A stretch of 19,464 nucleotides of DNA, taken from contig CAKVOF010000023.1 of assembly GCA_934778125.1 (NCBI GenBank), positions 1-19,464 on the forward strand. Reading direction: 5' to 3'. The position numbers and the translations under genes are program-made. Source of the stretch: an uncultured Clostridia bacterium. GTDB taxonomy: Bacteria; Bacillota; Clostridia; Christensenellales; UBA1242. Each line of letters opens with the position of its first letter. Positions within the stretch are counted from its first letter, which is position 1. The notes below the pieces were generated by a model that did not search any database, had not been told where the DNA came from, and worked only from the letters and a program-made list of their open reading frames with translations. Positions 1 through 6,380 of this stretch are shown here, in pieces.

Positions 1-559
1 ACCATTCCTTCTTCCAATTGAAGATGTGTTCACAATCACAGGTCGTGGAACAGTTGCAACTGGTAGAGTTGAAAGAGGAACAGTTAAAGTTGGTGACACA
101 GTTGAAATCGTTGGTATGAACTCTAAATTAACTTCAGTTGTTACTGGTGTTGAAATGTTCAGAAAGATGCTTGATGCTGCCGTTGCTGGTGATAACGTTG
201 GTTTACTTCTTCGTGGTATCCAAAGAACTGATATCGAAAGAGGACAAGTTCTTGCTAAACCAGGTACAATTCACCCACACACAGAATTCACAGCAGAAGT
301 TTACGTTCTAAAGAAAGAAGAAGGTGGTCGTCATACTCCATTCTTCAATGGTTACAGACCTCAATTCTACTTCAGAACAACAGATGTTACAGGTTCTATT
401 GAACTTCCACAAGGCGTTGAAATGGTTATGCCAGGTGATAACGTTAGAATGACAATCAAATTGATCACTCCAATCGCTATCGAACAAGGTTTAAGATTCG
501 CTATCCGTGAAGGTGGTAGAACAGTTGGTTCTGGTGTAGTTTCTTCAATTATTAAATAA
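1..559 (+). CDS. tuf: Elongation factor Tu, 3' part (5' end outside window)
   Basis: EF-Tu carries aminoacyl-tRNA to the ribosome as a GTP complex. The reading frame is open from base 2, so the gene enters from the left; an internal GTG at 26 is not the start. The visible 185 residues are domains II and III. They open with PFLLPIEDVFTITGRG and contain TGRVERG, RHTPFFNGYRPQFYFR, TDVTGSIELP and the C-terminal REGGRTVGSGVV. The GTPase domain lies outside the window. Codons are those of a highly expressed gene (AAC, CCA, GGT, CGT are common), in contrast to the AT-rich gene that follows. A strong terminator follows at once. Identification is certain from the sequence. Confidence 0.98.
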   Translation, partial: PFLLPIEDVFTITGRGTVATGRVERGTVKVGDTVEIVGMNSKLTSVVTGVEMFRKMLDAAVAGDNVGLLLRGIQRTDIERGQVLAKPGTIHPHTEFTAEVYVLKKEEGGRHTPFFNGYRPQFYFRTTDVTGSIELPQGVEMVMPGDNVRMTIKLITPIAIEQGLRFAIREGGRTVGSGVVSSIIK

Positions 560-575
560 TTATTGAAAAAATTAG

Positions 576-608
576 AAAAACACTTTGATTATTTCAAAGT
601 GTTTTTTT
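576..608 (+). terminator. Intrinsic terminator of tuf
   Basis: A 13-bp perfect stem (576-588 with 594-606) has a five-base loop and runs into a T tract. It lies 16 bases after the tuf stop codon. It separates tuf from the next gene, which has its own promoter. Confidence 0.92.
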
Positions 609-660
609 GTTAACATAAAATGTTTTTTGCTTTAATATTGCGTGCAATAAACTTATTTAT

Positions 661-689
661 TTGTTTTATTAGTGTTTATGTGTTACAAT
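661..689 (+). promoter_or_regulatory. Sigma-A type promoter for the 470-residue gene
   Basis: TTGTTT at 661-666 and TACAAT at 684-689 are spaced by 17 bases, with an extended -10 TGT just before TACAAT. The predicted start of transcription is about base 696, the first base of the AAGGAG ribosome binding site, so the mRNA would begin almost directly with its Shine-Dalgarno sequence. This is a consensus match in AT-rich DNA, not a measured start. Confidence 0.6.
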
Positions 690-695
690 CCTTAT

Positions 696-755
696 AAGGA
701 GTTTTACGTGTTGTTAAAAAGTATAACACGTAAATTAGAATGGTATGGAAAATAA
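696..755 (+). promoter_or_regulatory. Leader with SD, perfect hairpin and mini-ORF before the 745 start
   Basis: AAGGAG (696-701) is 43 bases from the ATG at 745, too far for direct use. Between them lies a perfect 10-bp inverted repeat, TTTACGTGTT (703-712) and AACACGTAAA (725-734), with a 12-base loop. If folded, it brings the SD to about 11 bases from the ATG. The same SD also sits 6 bases before a GTG at 708 that opens a 15-codon frame. That frame ends at TAA 753-755, inside the start region of the real gene. So this is either a structure-dependent SD, a leader peptide with coupled translation, or a DNA operator palindrome just downstream of the promoter. The sequence does not decide between these. 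Confidence 0.6.
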
Positions 756-2157
756 ATTTATTAGAAATATTTCTCAAGATGCTTTAGTTTCAGAGAAAAC
801 CGATATTGTATTTAATTCGTTGTTAGGTGTTTACGATAATAATGGCAACTATTTTATTGCACCAGAAATAATTAATGAATTAATAAGCTTTGAAAAAGCA
901 AAGAAATATGCTTTTCAAGATTCAGTTTTTTGTGAAAGCAATATTCCTGGATTTGGTGAAATTATGTTTGAAATATCATTTCATAAAAATCCTGAAAAAA
1001 ATGAATTTAGTGCAAAATTATTTTTACTTGAAAATGTGTATAAAATTAATGGGTATTTGCAAAATACAATTAAAACTTTAATTTCAGAATTTAAATCTGA
1101 TATGAAAGATTTTGTTGAAAAGGTATATAAAAACTATAATGTTGTTGTTGTCTATGATGAAAATGGCAGAAAGAAGAAAGTGAGTGCGGAGCACTTCTTA
1201 AAAACATTTTTAATGGCTAAAAAACAGTACTGCAACGCCCTTAAGAACGCAATTCAAACTGAATCTGAGAAATTATACGGCGATTATTATAAAGCCAAAA
1301 TGAAGGTTTTAAATAGGTCAAATAACGCCTTTAATGCAGATGTTTTAAGGCAATATGATAATGAATATAAAAAGATTGAAGGTGTTTTTTTAAAAGAAAG
1401 GAAGAACAAAGATTTAAATGAATTGTTGGATAAATCAATTGAAGATATTACTCAAACAAAAGAACAAAATAAAGAGTTTGAAGAAAAATTTTTCAAAGAA
1501 ATTTTACCTGCGCTAAAAACTTTCTACTCATCAATGACTGAAACTATTGAAACTGCATCTAAAAAAGTTATGGAAAGTTTAGATAAATCTGATAGATTGA
1601 ATATGAATGTTATTAAAGAAAAAGAAGACAATTTTGTGAGAACATCAAATAACGATTCAAGCCTTAGTGAATTAATAGACTTGTTGAATCTTGATCAACC
1701 AATATTAGATGAAAATGAGCTTGAAATGTATAAGGAAAGTCTAAAAGATTTGAGCATTGAAAACTCAGTTGATTTAGATAATGAAACCAACCAAACTACT
1801 ATGCAAGATTTTGAAAATTCTGAATTGAAGCCAATCGATGCTGATTTATTAAATGAAGTTAATAAAAAACAAAAAGAGGGAAAACTAAAATTCGATAAAG
1901 CCTTAAGTGGTAAAATTAAAAAATCTATATTAAATAATTCCAATTTTAAAACTATTGATAAAGATGAACAAAATAGTGAATATGAAGTTATTAATGAAAA
2001 ATCAGAAGATCGAAACAAAACCTTAAGTGAAAATTTAGAGAAAAACAGTAATTATATTGAAAACAATAATTTAGCAACATCAGAAGTCAATAATAACTCA
2101 AAAGATAAAAACGCTGAAAGTTCGACAAACGATTTTGAAATTGACCATAATATTTGA
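745..2157 (+). CDS. Unrecognised acidic coiled-coil protein, 470 residues
   Basis: I do not recognise the family. No upstream in-frame start exists because a TAG lies at 736-738. The protein has no signal peptide and no membrane helix, so it should be cytoplasmic. Residues 1-115 look like a mixed alpha/beta domain. Residues 115-300 are long, charged predicted helices of coiled-coil type. Residues 300-470 are Asn/Glu/Ser/Lys-rich, low in complexity and probably disordered. It stands alone between the tuf terminator and the rpmG operon, with its own promoter and an odd hairpin leader. Codons are more AT-rich than in the flanking tuf and ribosomal genes. It ends with TGA, the clearest evidence here that TGA is a stop. 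No function is proposed. Confidence 0.85.
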   Translation: MENKFIRNISQDALVSEKTDIVFNSLLGVYDNNGNYFIAPEIINELISFEKAKKYAFQDSVFCESNIPGFGEIMFEISFHKNPEKNEFSAKLFLLENVYKINGYLQNTIKTLISEFKSDMKDFVEKVYKNYNVVVVYDENGRKKKVSAEHFLKTFLMAKKQYCNALKNAIQTESEKLYGDYYKAKMKVLNRSNNAFNADVLRQYDNEYKKIEGVFLKERKNKDLNELLDKSIEDITQTKEQNKEFEEKFFKEILPALKTFYSSMTETIETASKKVMESLDKSDRLNMNVIKEKEDNFVRTSNNDSSLSELIDLLNLDQPILDENELEMYKESLKDLSIENSVDLDNETNQTTMQDFENSELKPIDADLLNEVNKKQKEGKLKFDKALSGKIKKSILNNSNFKTIDKDEQNSEYEVINEKSEDRNKTLSENLEKNSNYIENNNLATSEVNNNSKDKNAESSTNDFEIDHNI

Positions 2158-2238
2158 TTTTTAAGTTAATAATAAGTAAAAAGAAAAGAATATAAAGCTA
2201 AAAAAACAAATAAAGTTGCAATAAATAACATTTTATAC

Positions 2239-2268
2239 TTTACAATTTATTTGGTGATGTGATATAAT
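2239..2268 (+). promoter_or_regulatory. Possible promoter directly before a terminator
   Basis: TTTACA at 2239-2244 and TATAAT at 2263-2268 are 18 bases apart. A start near 2275 would give only a 36-base RNA before the terminator at 2285-2311, unless there is readthrough into rpmG. The match may be chance in AT-rich DNA. Confidence 0.35.
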
Positions 2269-2284
2269 TTAGTTAACAAAATAT

Positions 2285-2311
2285 AAAAAAAGAGTTTCGG
2301 CTCTTTTTTTT
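2285..2311 (+). terminator. Short UUCG-loop terminator upstream of rpmG
   Basis: An A-rich 5' arm and GAG-T pair with G-CTC around a TTCG tetraloop, followed by eight T. It lies about 130 bases after the 470-residue gene and ends that transcript. It could also attenuate RNA begun at the weak promoter just upstream. Confidence 0.8.
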
Positions 2312-2321
2312 GAGTTTGTTA

Positions 2322-2350
2322 TTGACATAATGCTTATATTATGTTAAACT
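2322..2350 (+). promoter_or_regulatory. Promoter of rpmG-secE-nusG
   Basis: A perfect TTGACA (2322-2327) is followed 17 bases later by TAAACT (2345-2350) with an extended -10 TGT. The predicted leader of about 60 bases includes TTGCAA-GGGTT-TTGCAA, a small possible hairpin, before the AAGGAG site at 2402-2407. Confidence 0.75.
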
Positions 2351-2417
2351 TAATCGCTATATTGCAAGGGTTTTGCAAGCATAGTATATTTCACTTTAAT
2401 TAAGGAGAAATGGCATC

Positions 2418-2567
2418 ATGAGAGAAATTATCACATTAGCATGCACTGAGTGCAAAAGCAGAAATTATACTTCTGAAAAAAATAAGAAAAACGACCCTGA
2501 TAGAATTGAATTAAAGAAGTTCTGTAAAGTCTGCAAAAAGCAAACTGCTCATAAAGAAACAAAGTAA
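2418..2567 (+). CDS. rpmG: 50S ribosomal protein L33, zinc-binding form
   Basis: This 49-residue protein is a small part of the large ribosomal subunit. It starts MREIITLACTECKSRNYTS and carries two CxxC pairs, C9-C12 and C36-C39, which mark the zinc-ribbon (C+) form of L33. AAGGAG at 2402-2407 lies 10 bases before the ATG. A four-codon ATG frame at 2410 overlaps it but is too close to the SD to matter. It is first in the rpmG-secE-nusG operon, 24 bases before secE, a common bacterial arrangement. Confidence 0.96.
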   Translation: MREIITLACTECKSRNYTSEKNKKNDPDRIELKKFCKVCKKQTAHKETK

Positions 2568-2591
2568 TAATCAAGGAGCGCTTTTATTATT

Positions 2592-2999
2592 ATGGCAAAA
2601 AAAGAAGTTAAAAATGAAGAATTAGAAGTTCAAAATTTAAGCACTGATAATGCTGAGGTTAAAACCGAAGTTAAAGAGGCGAGTGTTCCTTCACAAGAGG
2701 ATAAAAAAGCATTAAAAAAGGCTGAAAGAGAAAGAATTAAAGCAGAGAAAGAGAATGCTAAATTAGCTGAAAAATCAAAAACTTCTAAGGCTCAGAAAAA
2801 ACAAAAAACTGAAAAAAGATCGATGTTTAAGCGTTTAAAGGAAACTTCAAGCGAACTTAAAAAAGTATCTTGGCCATCTTTTGGTAAAGTTCTTAAGCAA
2901 ACCGGAGTTGTTATTTTGGTTGTAACAATTTGCACATTATTATTATTTGGCGTTGATAAATTATTTAGTTTGATTTATGAAGTGCTAACTAAGAAGTAG
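2592..2999 (+). CDS. secE: Preprotein translocase subunit SecE with long N-terminal extension
   Basis: SecE is the small essential membrane subunit that clamps SecY in the SecYEG channel. The family core is at the C-terminus: an amphipathic helix around residues 77-90, the signature KKVSWPS at 90-96, and one membrane helix at about 104-125. Many Firmicute SecE proteins are near 60 residues; this one has 135. The extra 75 or so residues are Lys/Glu/Ala-rich and probably disordered or helical in the cytoplasm. AAGGAG is 13 bases before the ATG, slightly long. The stop overlaps the nusG SD (TAGGAGG), 11 bases before nusG. Identification is firm; the role of the extension is unknown. Confidence 0.95.
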   Translation: MAKKEVKNEELEVQNLSTDNAEVKTEVKEASVPSQEDKKALKKAERERIKAEKENAKLAEKSKTSKAQKKQKTEKRSMFKRLKETSSELKKVSWPSFGKVLKQTGVVILVVTICTLLLFGVDKLFSLIYEVLTKK

Positions 3000-3010
3000 G
3001 AGGAAGCTTA

Positions 3011-3676
3011 ATGGAAGAAAATGAAATTCAAGAAAAGGTTGATTCTATCGAATCAACTGAAATTTTAAACAAAACTGAATCTTCAAATGAATCAATTGAG
3101 CAAAGTCAAGCGCAAATTGTTGATGCAAACATCACGGCTGAAAATAATGCTGATTTGGATGGTGCAAAATGGTATGTGCTTCACACGTTCTCTGGTTATG
3201 AAAATGTTGCAAAAGAAAACCTTGAAATCGTTATTGATAAGTATAATTTGCAAAATCGAATTTTCGATATCGTTATTCCAATGGAAGATGTTGTTGAAGA
3301 AAAAAATGGCAAAAAGAAAATCGTTAGCAGAAAGGTTATGCCAGGTTATATTATTGTTAAAATGATTTATGGTGATGATATTTGGCACGCCGTAACAAGA
3401 ACTCGTGGAATTACTGGTTTTGCAGGACCAAAGGGAAGACCGTTAAGCTTAACTGAGGAAGAAATCAGAAAAATGAGGCTTGAAAAAGTTGCTGTTATTG
3501 ATACCAATCTTGAGGTTGGCGATAAAGTTGAAGTGCTTGAAGGAGCTCTTAATGGCTTCTTAGGAACAGTTCAATCTCTAGATACTCAAGCCAATAAGTG
3601 CAGAGTTGTTGTTGAAATGTTTGGAAGAAACACACCAGTTGATTTGCTTTTAGAACAAGTTAGAAAAATTGATTAA
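3011..3676 (+). CDS. nusG: Transcription elongation/termination factor NusG
   Basis: NusG binds RNA polymerase and modulates pausing, Rho termination and coupling to the ribosome. The NGN domain begins near residue 51 (GAKWYVLHTFSGYE) and includes VMPGYIIVKM and TRTRGITGF. The KOW domain follows from about residue 165, with VGDKVEVLEGALNGFLGTV. The first 50 residues are an acidic, Ser/Glu/Asn-rich extension not found in the usual 175-180-residue protein. AGGAGG lies directly before the ATG. It is cotranscribed with secE, as in most bacteria. No clear terminator separates it from the L1-controlled rplK leader, so transcription may continue. Confidence 0.97.
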   Translation: MEENEIQEKVDSIESTEILNKTESSNESIEQSQAQIVDANITAENNADLDGAKWYVLHTFSGYENVAKENLEIVIDKYNLQNRIFDIVIPMEDVVEEKNGKKKIVSRKVMPGYIIVKMIYGDDIWHAVTRTRGITGFAGPKGRPLSLTEEEIRKMRLEKVAVIDTNLEVGDKVEVLEGALNGFLGTVQSLDTQANKCRVVVEMFGRNTPVDLLLEQVRKID

Positions 3677-3730
3677 TTTATTTATGATTGTTTTCGCTTT
3701 ATAGCGTTGCAATAGCTTATGATGAAGATC

Positions 3731-3784
3731 GTAAGATAGTGGGAGAAATGTAAAATTTTTAATGCATTTTGTTTATACCACATT
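3731..3784 (+). promoter_or_regulatory. L1-binding mRNA leader upstream of rplK (23S mimic)
   Basis: GTAAGATAGTGGGAG at 3731-3745 and TTTATACCAC ending at 3781 closely resemble the two strands of the L1-binding stalk of 23S rRNA (H76-H77). GTGG (3739-3742) pairs with CCAC (3778-3781). A GA/GTTTATA internal loop follows, then AAATG (3746-3750) pairs with CATTT (3765-3769). L1 autogenous repression through such a leader is established in other bacteria. The stem ends some 12 bases before the AGGAGG of rplK, so L1 binding would block initiation. Confidence 0.85.
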
Positions 3785-3808
3785 AGCCACACGGCAGGAG
3801 GAAATTTT

Positions 3809-4237
3809 ATGGCACAAGCTAAAATTAATGCAATTGTTAAATTGCAATTACCAGCAGGAAAGGCAACTGCAGGTCCACCAGTTGGTTCATCTTTAGGACC
3901 TCACGGAATAAATATTCCAGCATTCACAAAGGAATTTAACGAAAAAACCGCATCTCAAGAAGGTTTAATTATCCCAGTTGTTGTTACTATCTTTGCTGAT
4001 AGATCATTCAAAATGGTTTTAAAAACACCACCAGCAGCTGTTCTTATTAAGAAGGCTTGCGGAATTGAATCTGGTTCTGCAAATTCTATTAAAACTAAAG
4101 TTGCTCAAATCACTAAAGCACAAGTTAAAGAAATTGCTGAATTGAAAATGCCAGACTTAAATGCAGGATCACTAGAATCAGCTATGAGCATGGTTGAAGG
4201 TACTTGCAGAAGTATGGGTGTTACTGTTATTGATTAA
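3809..4237 (+). CDS. rplK: 50S ribosomal protein L11
   Basis: L11 forms the GTPase-associated centre with 23S H43-44 and the L10-L12 stalk. The 142-residue protein is full length. The N-terminal domain contains KLQLPAGKATAGPPVGSSLG and HGINIPAFTKEFN. The C-terminal RNA-binding domain contains FKMVLKTPPAAVLIKKA and ends with CRSMGVTVID. A strong AGGAGG lies 9 bases before the ATG. It forms a two-gene unit with rplA, 61 bases downstream. Each gene has its own L1-binding element. Confidence 0.98.
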   Translation: MAQAKINAIVKLQLPAGKATAGPPVGSSLGPHGINIPAFTKEFNEKTASQEGLIIPVVVTIFADRSFKMVLKTPPAAVLIKKACGIESGSANSIKTKVAQITKAQVKEIAELKMPDLNAGSLESAMSMVEGTCRSMGVTVID

Positions 4238-4238
4238 T

Positions 4239-4283
4239 AAGTGGGAGAATAAAAAATCTTTAATTTATTCGTTTATCACCACA
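4239..4283 (+). promoter_or_regulatory. Second L1-binding site, in the rplK-rplA gap
   Basis: AGTGGGAG and GTTTATCACCAC repeat the conserved parts of the rplK leader element. GTGG (4241-4244) pairs with CCAC (4279-4282). A GA internal loop follows, then GAATAAA (4247-4253) pairs perfectly with TTTATTC (4264-4270). The upper stem differs in sequence from the first copy but keeps its pairing, which supports a real RNA structure. It ends just before AAAGGAG of rplA, so L1 could repress its own gene directly as well as through rplK. Confidence 0.82.
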
Positions 4284-4298
4284 AAGGAGATTTAAATT

Positions 4299-4988
4299 AT
4301 GAAAAAAGGTAAAAGATATGCCGAAAGTGCTAAACTAGTAGACAAAACAAAAACATATGATGTTGCAACTGGTTTAGATTTAGTTTTGCAAACTGCAAAA
4401 GCAAAGTTCGATGAAACTGTTGAACTTCATGTTAAATTAGGTGTTGATGGTAGAAATGCTGATCAACAAGTTAGGGGAGTTGTTGTTCTTCCTCATGGAA
4501 CTGGAAAAACTTTAAAAGTTTTAGTTATTGCTAAAGGCGATAACGCTGAAATAGCTGAAAAAGCTGGCGCTGATTATGTTGGTGCAGAAGAAATGATAAG
4601 CAAAATTCAAACTCAAAACTGGTTTGATTTTGATGTTATCGTAACCACTCCAGATATGATGCCATTACTTGGTAGAATTGCTAAGATCTTAGGACCAAAG
4701 GGATTAATGCCAAGCCCAAAGAGTGGAACTGTTACTATGGATGTTAAGAAAGCAATTTCTGAAATCAAAGCTGGTAAAGTTGAATATCGTTTAGATAAAA
4801 CAAATATCATTCACGTTAGAATCGGTAAAGTATCATTCGGTTTAGAAAAACTTCAAGATAACTTAAACACAGTTATGGAAGCTTTAATCAAAGCTAAACC
4901 AGCTGCTGCAAAAGGAACATACATTAAGAGTTCATATGTTAGCTCAACTATGGGACCAGGAATTAAAATTGAATACAAGCAAAACTAA
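4299..4988 (+). CDS. rplA: 50S ribosomal protein L1
   Basis: L1 forms the mobile stalk at the ribosomal E site and is the presumed repressor of this unit. The 229 residues match the usual length. Family signatures are VELHVKLGVDGRNADQQVRG near residue 45, GTGKTLKVLV, LGRIAKILGPKGLMPSPKSG and the C-terminal YVSSTMGPGIKI. The start follows AAAGGAG by 8 bases. After the stop a new promoter drives rplJ-rplL, and no hairpin terminator is seen between them. Confidence 0.98.
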   Translation: MKKGKRYAESAKLVDKTKTYDVATGLDLVLQTAKAKFDETVELHVKLGVDGRNADQQVRGVVVLPHGTGKTLKVLVIAKGDNAEIAEKAGADYVGAEEMISKIQTQNWFDFDVIVTTPDMMPLLGRIAKILGPKGLMPSPKSGTVTMDVKKAISEIKAGKVEYRLDKTNIIHVRIGKVSFGLEKLQDNLNTVMEALIKAKPAAAKGTYIKSSYVSSTMGPGIKIEYKQN

Positions 4989-5011
4989 TTAGCTTTATTT
5001 GAATTTAGTTC

Positions 5012-5040
5012 TTGACAAATCTATATTATTATAGTAAAAT
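5012..5040 (+). promoter_or_regulatory. Promoter of the rplJ-rplL leader
   Basis: A perfect TTGACA (5012-5017) and TAAAAT (5035-5040) are spaced by 17 bases. The predicted start is about 5047, giving a 190-base leader that contains the L10 element. Confidence 0.8.
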
Positions 5041-5046
5041 ATTCAA

Positions 5047-5210
5047 GATAATTAAATATTTCAATTTGCCATAGACAGCAAGTTTGCTAAATTAATAATT
5101 CAGAATTATTATAACTTAGCATTTAATTCTAGAAATAGGGCTTGCCGAGGTGAGTGTTAATGAGTGAATTCTTTCTTCCTTAATGCTTTCATGGCATTAA
5201 GGAATTTTTT
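5047..5210 (+). ncRNA. L10 leader RNA (autogenous control of rplJL)
   Basis: The leader has the conserved elements of the Firmicute L10 leader: AGACAGCAAG at 5073-5082 and CTTGCCGAGGTGAGTGTTA at 5141-5159. Three stacked helices can be drawn: GCAAG (5078-5082) with CTTGC (5141-5145), TGCTAA (5085-5090) with TTAGCA (5116-5121), and AATAATT (5094-5100) with AATTATT (5104-5110). In the known family the L10-L12 complex binds here and shuts off its own operon. A terminator at 5176-5210 follows, and TTAATG at 5157-5162 can compete for its 3' arm, so the mechanism is probably transcription attenuation. Confidence 0.9.
5176..5210 (+). terminator. Attenuator terminator in the L10 leader
   Basis: TTCCTTAATGC (5176-5186) pairs perfectly with GCATTAAGGAA (5194-5204) around a 7-base loop, followed by six T. 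It lies 28 bases before rplJ and within its transcript, so it must be conditional. GCATTAA of the 3' arm can pair instead with TTAATG at 5157-5162, a plausible antiterminator. Confidence 0.88.
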
Positions 5211-5238
5211 AATTAAATATTAAAGAAAAGGAGAGAAA

Positions 5239-5727
5239 ATGGGAGCAAATTTAGATAGTAAAAAAGAATTAGTTTCAACCATCGTTGATCAATTCAAAAA
5301 TGCAAAATCAATCATTTTTGTTGACTATCGTGGTATCACTGTTGCTGAAGACACAAATCTTCGTTCTGATTTCAGAAAAGATGGCGTTACTTACAAAGTT
5401 TATAAAAATAGATTAATGCTTCGTGCTTTAAATGAACTTGGTGTTCAAGACCTTGATGAAAAGATGTTTGAAGGCACAACAGCTGTTGCATTCTCAGATG
5501 ATGAAGTTGCACCAGCTAGAATTTTCGTTGATAATTCATCTAAATTAAACAAAATGTCTGTTAAATTTGGTATTGTTAATGGAAATATAATGAGCAAACA
5601 AGAAGTTGAAGCATTAGCAAAAATACCTTCAAAACCAGTACTTATCTCTATGTTACTTGGTGCGTTGCAAGGTCCAATTGCCTCACTTGCTAGGGGCTTA
5701 AACGAAATAGCAAAAAAGCAAGCTTAA
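5239..5727 (+). CDS. rplJ: 50S ribosomal protein L10
   Basis: L10 anchors L7/L12 dimers to the ribosome and, with them, forms the likely repressor of this operon. The 162-residue protein is of normal length. It shows KKELVSTIVDQFKNAKSIIFVDYRG, VYKNRLMLRALNE, a GTTAVAFS segment and the C-terminal helix (residues about 140-162) that binds L12 dimers. AAAAGGAG lies 7 bases before the ATG. rplL follows after 77 AT-rich bases in the same transcript. Confidence 0.97.
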   Translation: MGANLDSKKELVSTIVDQFKNAKSIIFVDYRGITVAEDTNLRSDFRKDGVTYKVYKNRLMLRALNELGVQDLDEKMFEGTTAVAFSDDEVAPARIFVDNSSKLNKMSVKFGIVNGNIMSKQEVEALAKIPSKPVLISMLLGALQGPIASLARGLNEIAKKQA

Positions 5728-5768
5728 TTAAATATTAATTTAATTAAAGCAAATTAAGCATAAAAAAT

Positions 5769-5789
5769 TTAAAAATTAAAAATTAAAAA
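5769..5789 (+). repeat. Three tandem TTAAAAA units before the rplL SD
   Basis: Three exact 7-base TTAAAAA copies run directly into TAAGGAG of rplL. The whole rplJ-rplL gap (5728-5804) is almost free of G and C. It should stay unstructured and favour high translation of L7/L12, which is needed in several copies per ribosome. That role is inferred. Confidence 0.6.
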
Positions 5790-5804
5790 TAAGGAGAAAT
5801 TAAA

Positions 5805-6179
5805 ATGGCTGATTTAAATAAATTAGTAGAAGAAATCGAGAAATTAACAGTTCTAGAAGTTAGTGAATTAGTTAAAATGTTAGAAGAAAAATTCGGAGTT
5901 AGTGCTGCTGCTCAAGTTGCTGTTGCAGGTCCAGTTGCTGGCGGTGCTGCTGCTGAAGCTGAAGAAAAGAGCGAATTCAATGTTGTTCTTAAAGAAGTTG
6001 GAGCAAACAAAATTGCGGTTATCAAAATCGTTAAAGAAGTCACAGGTTTAGGTTTAGGTGAAGCTAAAGCTAAAGTTGATGGTGCTCCTTGCACAATTAA
6101 AGAAAATGTTGCAACAGAAGAAGCTAAATCTATTGAAGCTAAATTAAAAGAAGCTGGCGCAACTGTTGAATTAAAGTAA
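5805..6179 (+). CDS. rplL: 50S ribosomal protein L7/L12
   Basis: L7/L12 is the multicopy stalk protein that recruits and stimulates translation GTPases. The 124 residues include the N-terminal dimerisation helix pair (1-35), an Ala/Gly/Val hinge (about 36-52) and the C-terminal domain with EFNVVLKEVGANKIAVIKIV and TGLGLGEAKAKVDGAP. An unusual cysteine follows at APCTIKE, where Lys is commoner. AAGGAG lies 8 bases before the ATG. rpoB, the usual next gene, is absent; a strong terminator follows instead. Confidence 0.98.
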   Translation: MADLNKLVEEIEKLTVLEVSELVKMLEEKFGVSAAAQVAVAGPVAGGAAAEAEEKSEFNVVLKEVGANKIAVIKIVKEVTGLGLGEAKAKVDGAPCTIKENVATEEAKSIEAKLKEAGATVELK

Positions 6180-6210
6180 TTTAATTTAAAAAATTTATTA
6201 ATAAATAATA

Positions 6211-6245
6211 AAAAAATTCACTTCAATTTTTGAAGTGAATTTTTT
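6211..6245. terminator. Bidirectional terminator between rplL and rplI
   Basis: A 15-bp perfect stem (6211-6225 with 6231-6245) has a five-base loop, with A6 on one side and T6 on the other. It therefore works on both strands and serves the convergent rplL and rplI genes. The bases from 6246 to the rplI stop hold no gene that I can see. Confidence 0.9.
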
Positions 6246-6380
6246 ATGTAATGATTCAAAAATGAAACACCAGTGATTAAACCATATTTAGTTAAAATGA
6301 ATACTCTACTAAGAATATCAAAGACTTGAATAATCATTTTAATAATAAAAATGTATTACATATTTACGATTGTATTCATA

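Noticed and set aside
1695..2018. Minus-strand open frame of 107 codons, Ser/Leu-rich
   Set aside because: It mirrors the low-complexity Asn/Glu/Lys tail of the 470-residue gene and has no SD.
2410..2421. Four-codon frame ATG GCA TCA TGA before rpmG
   Set aside because: It is only 2 bases from the SD; the ATG at 2418 has proper spacing and gives a complete L33.
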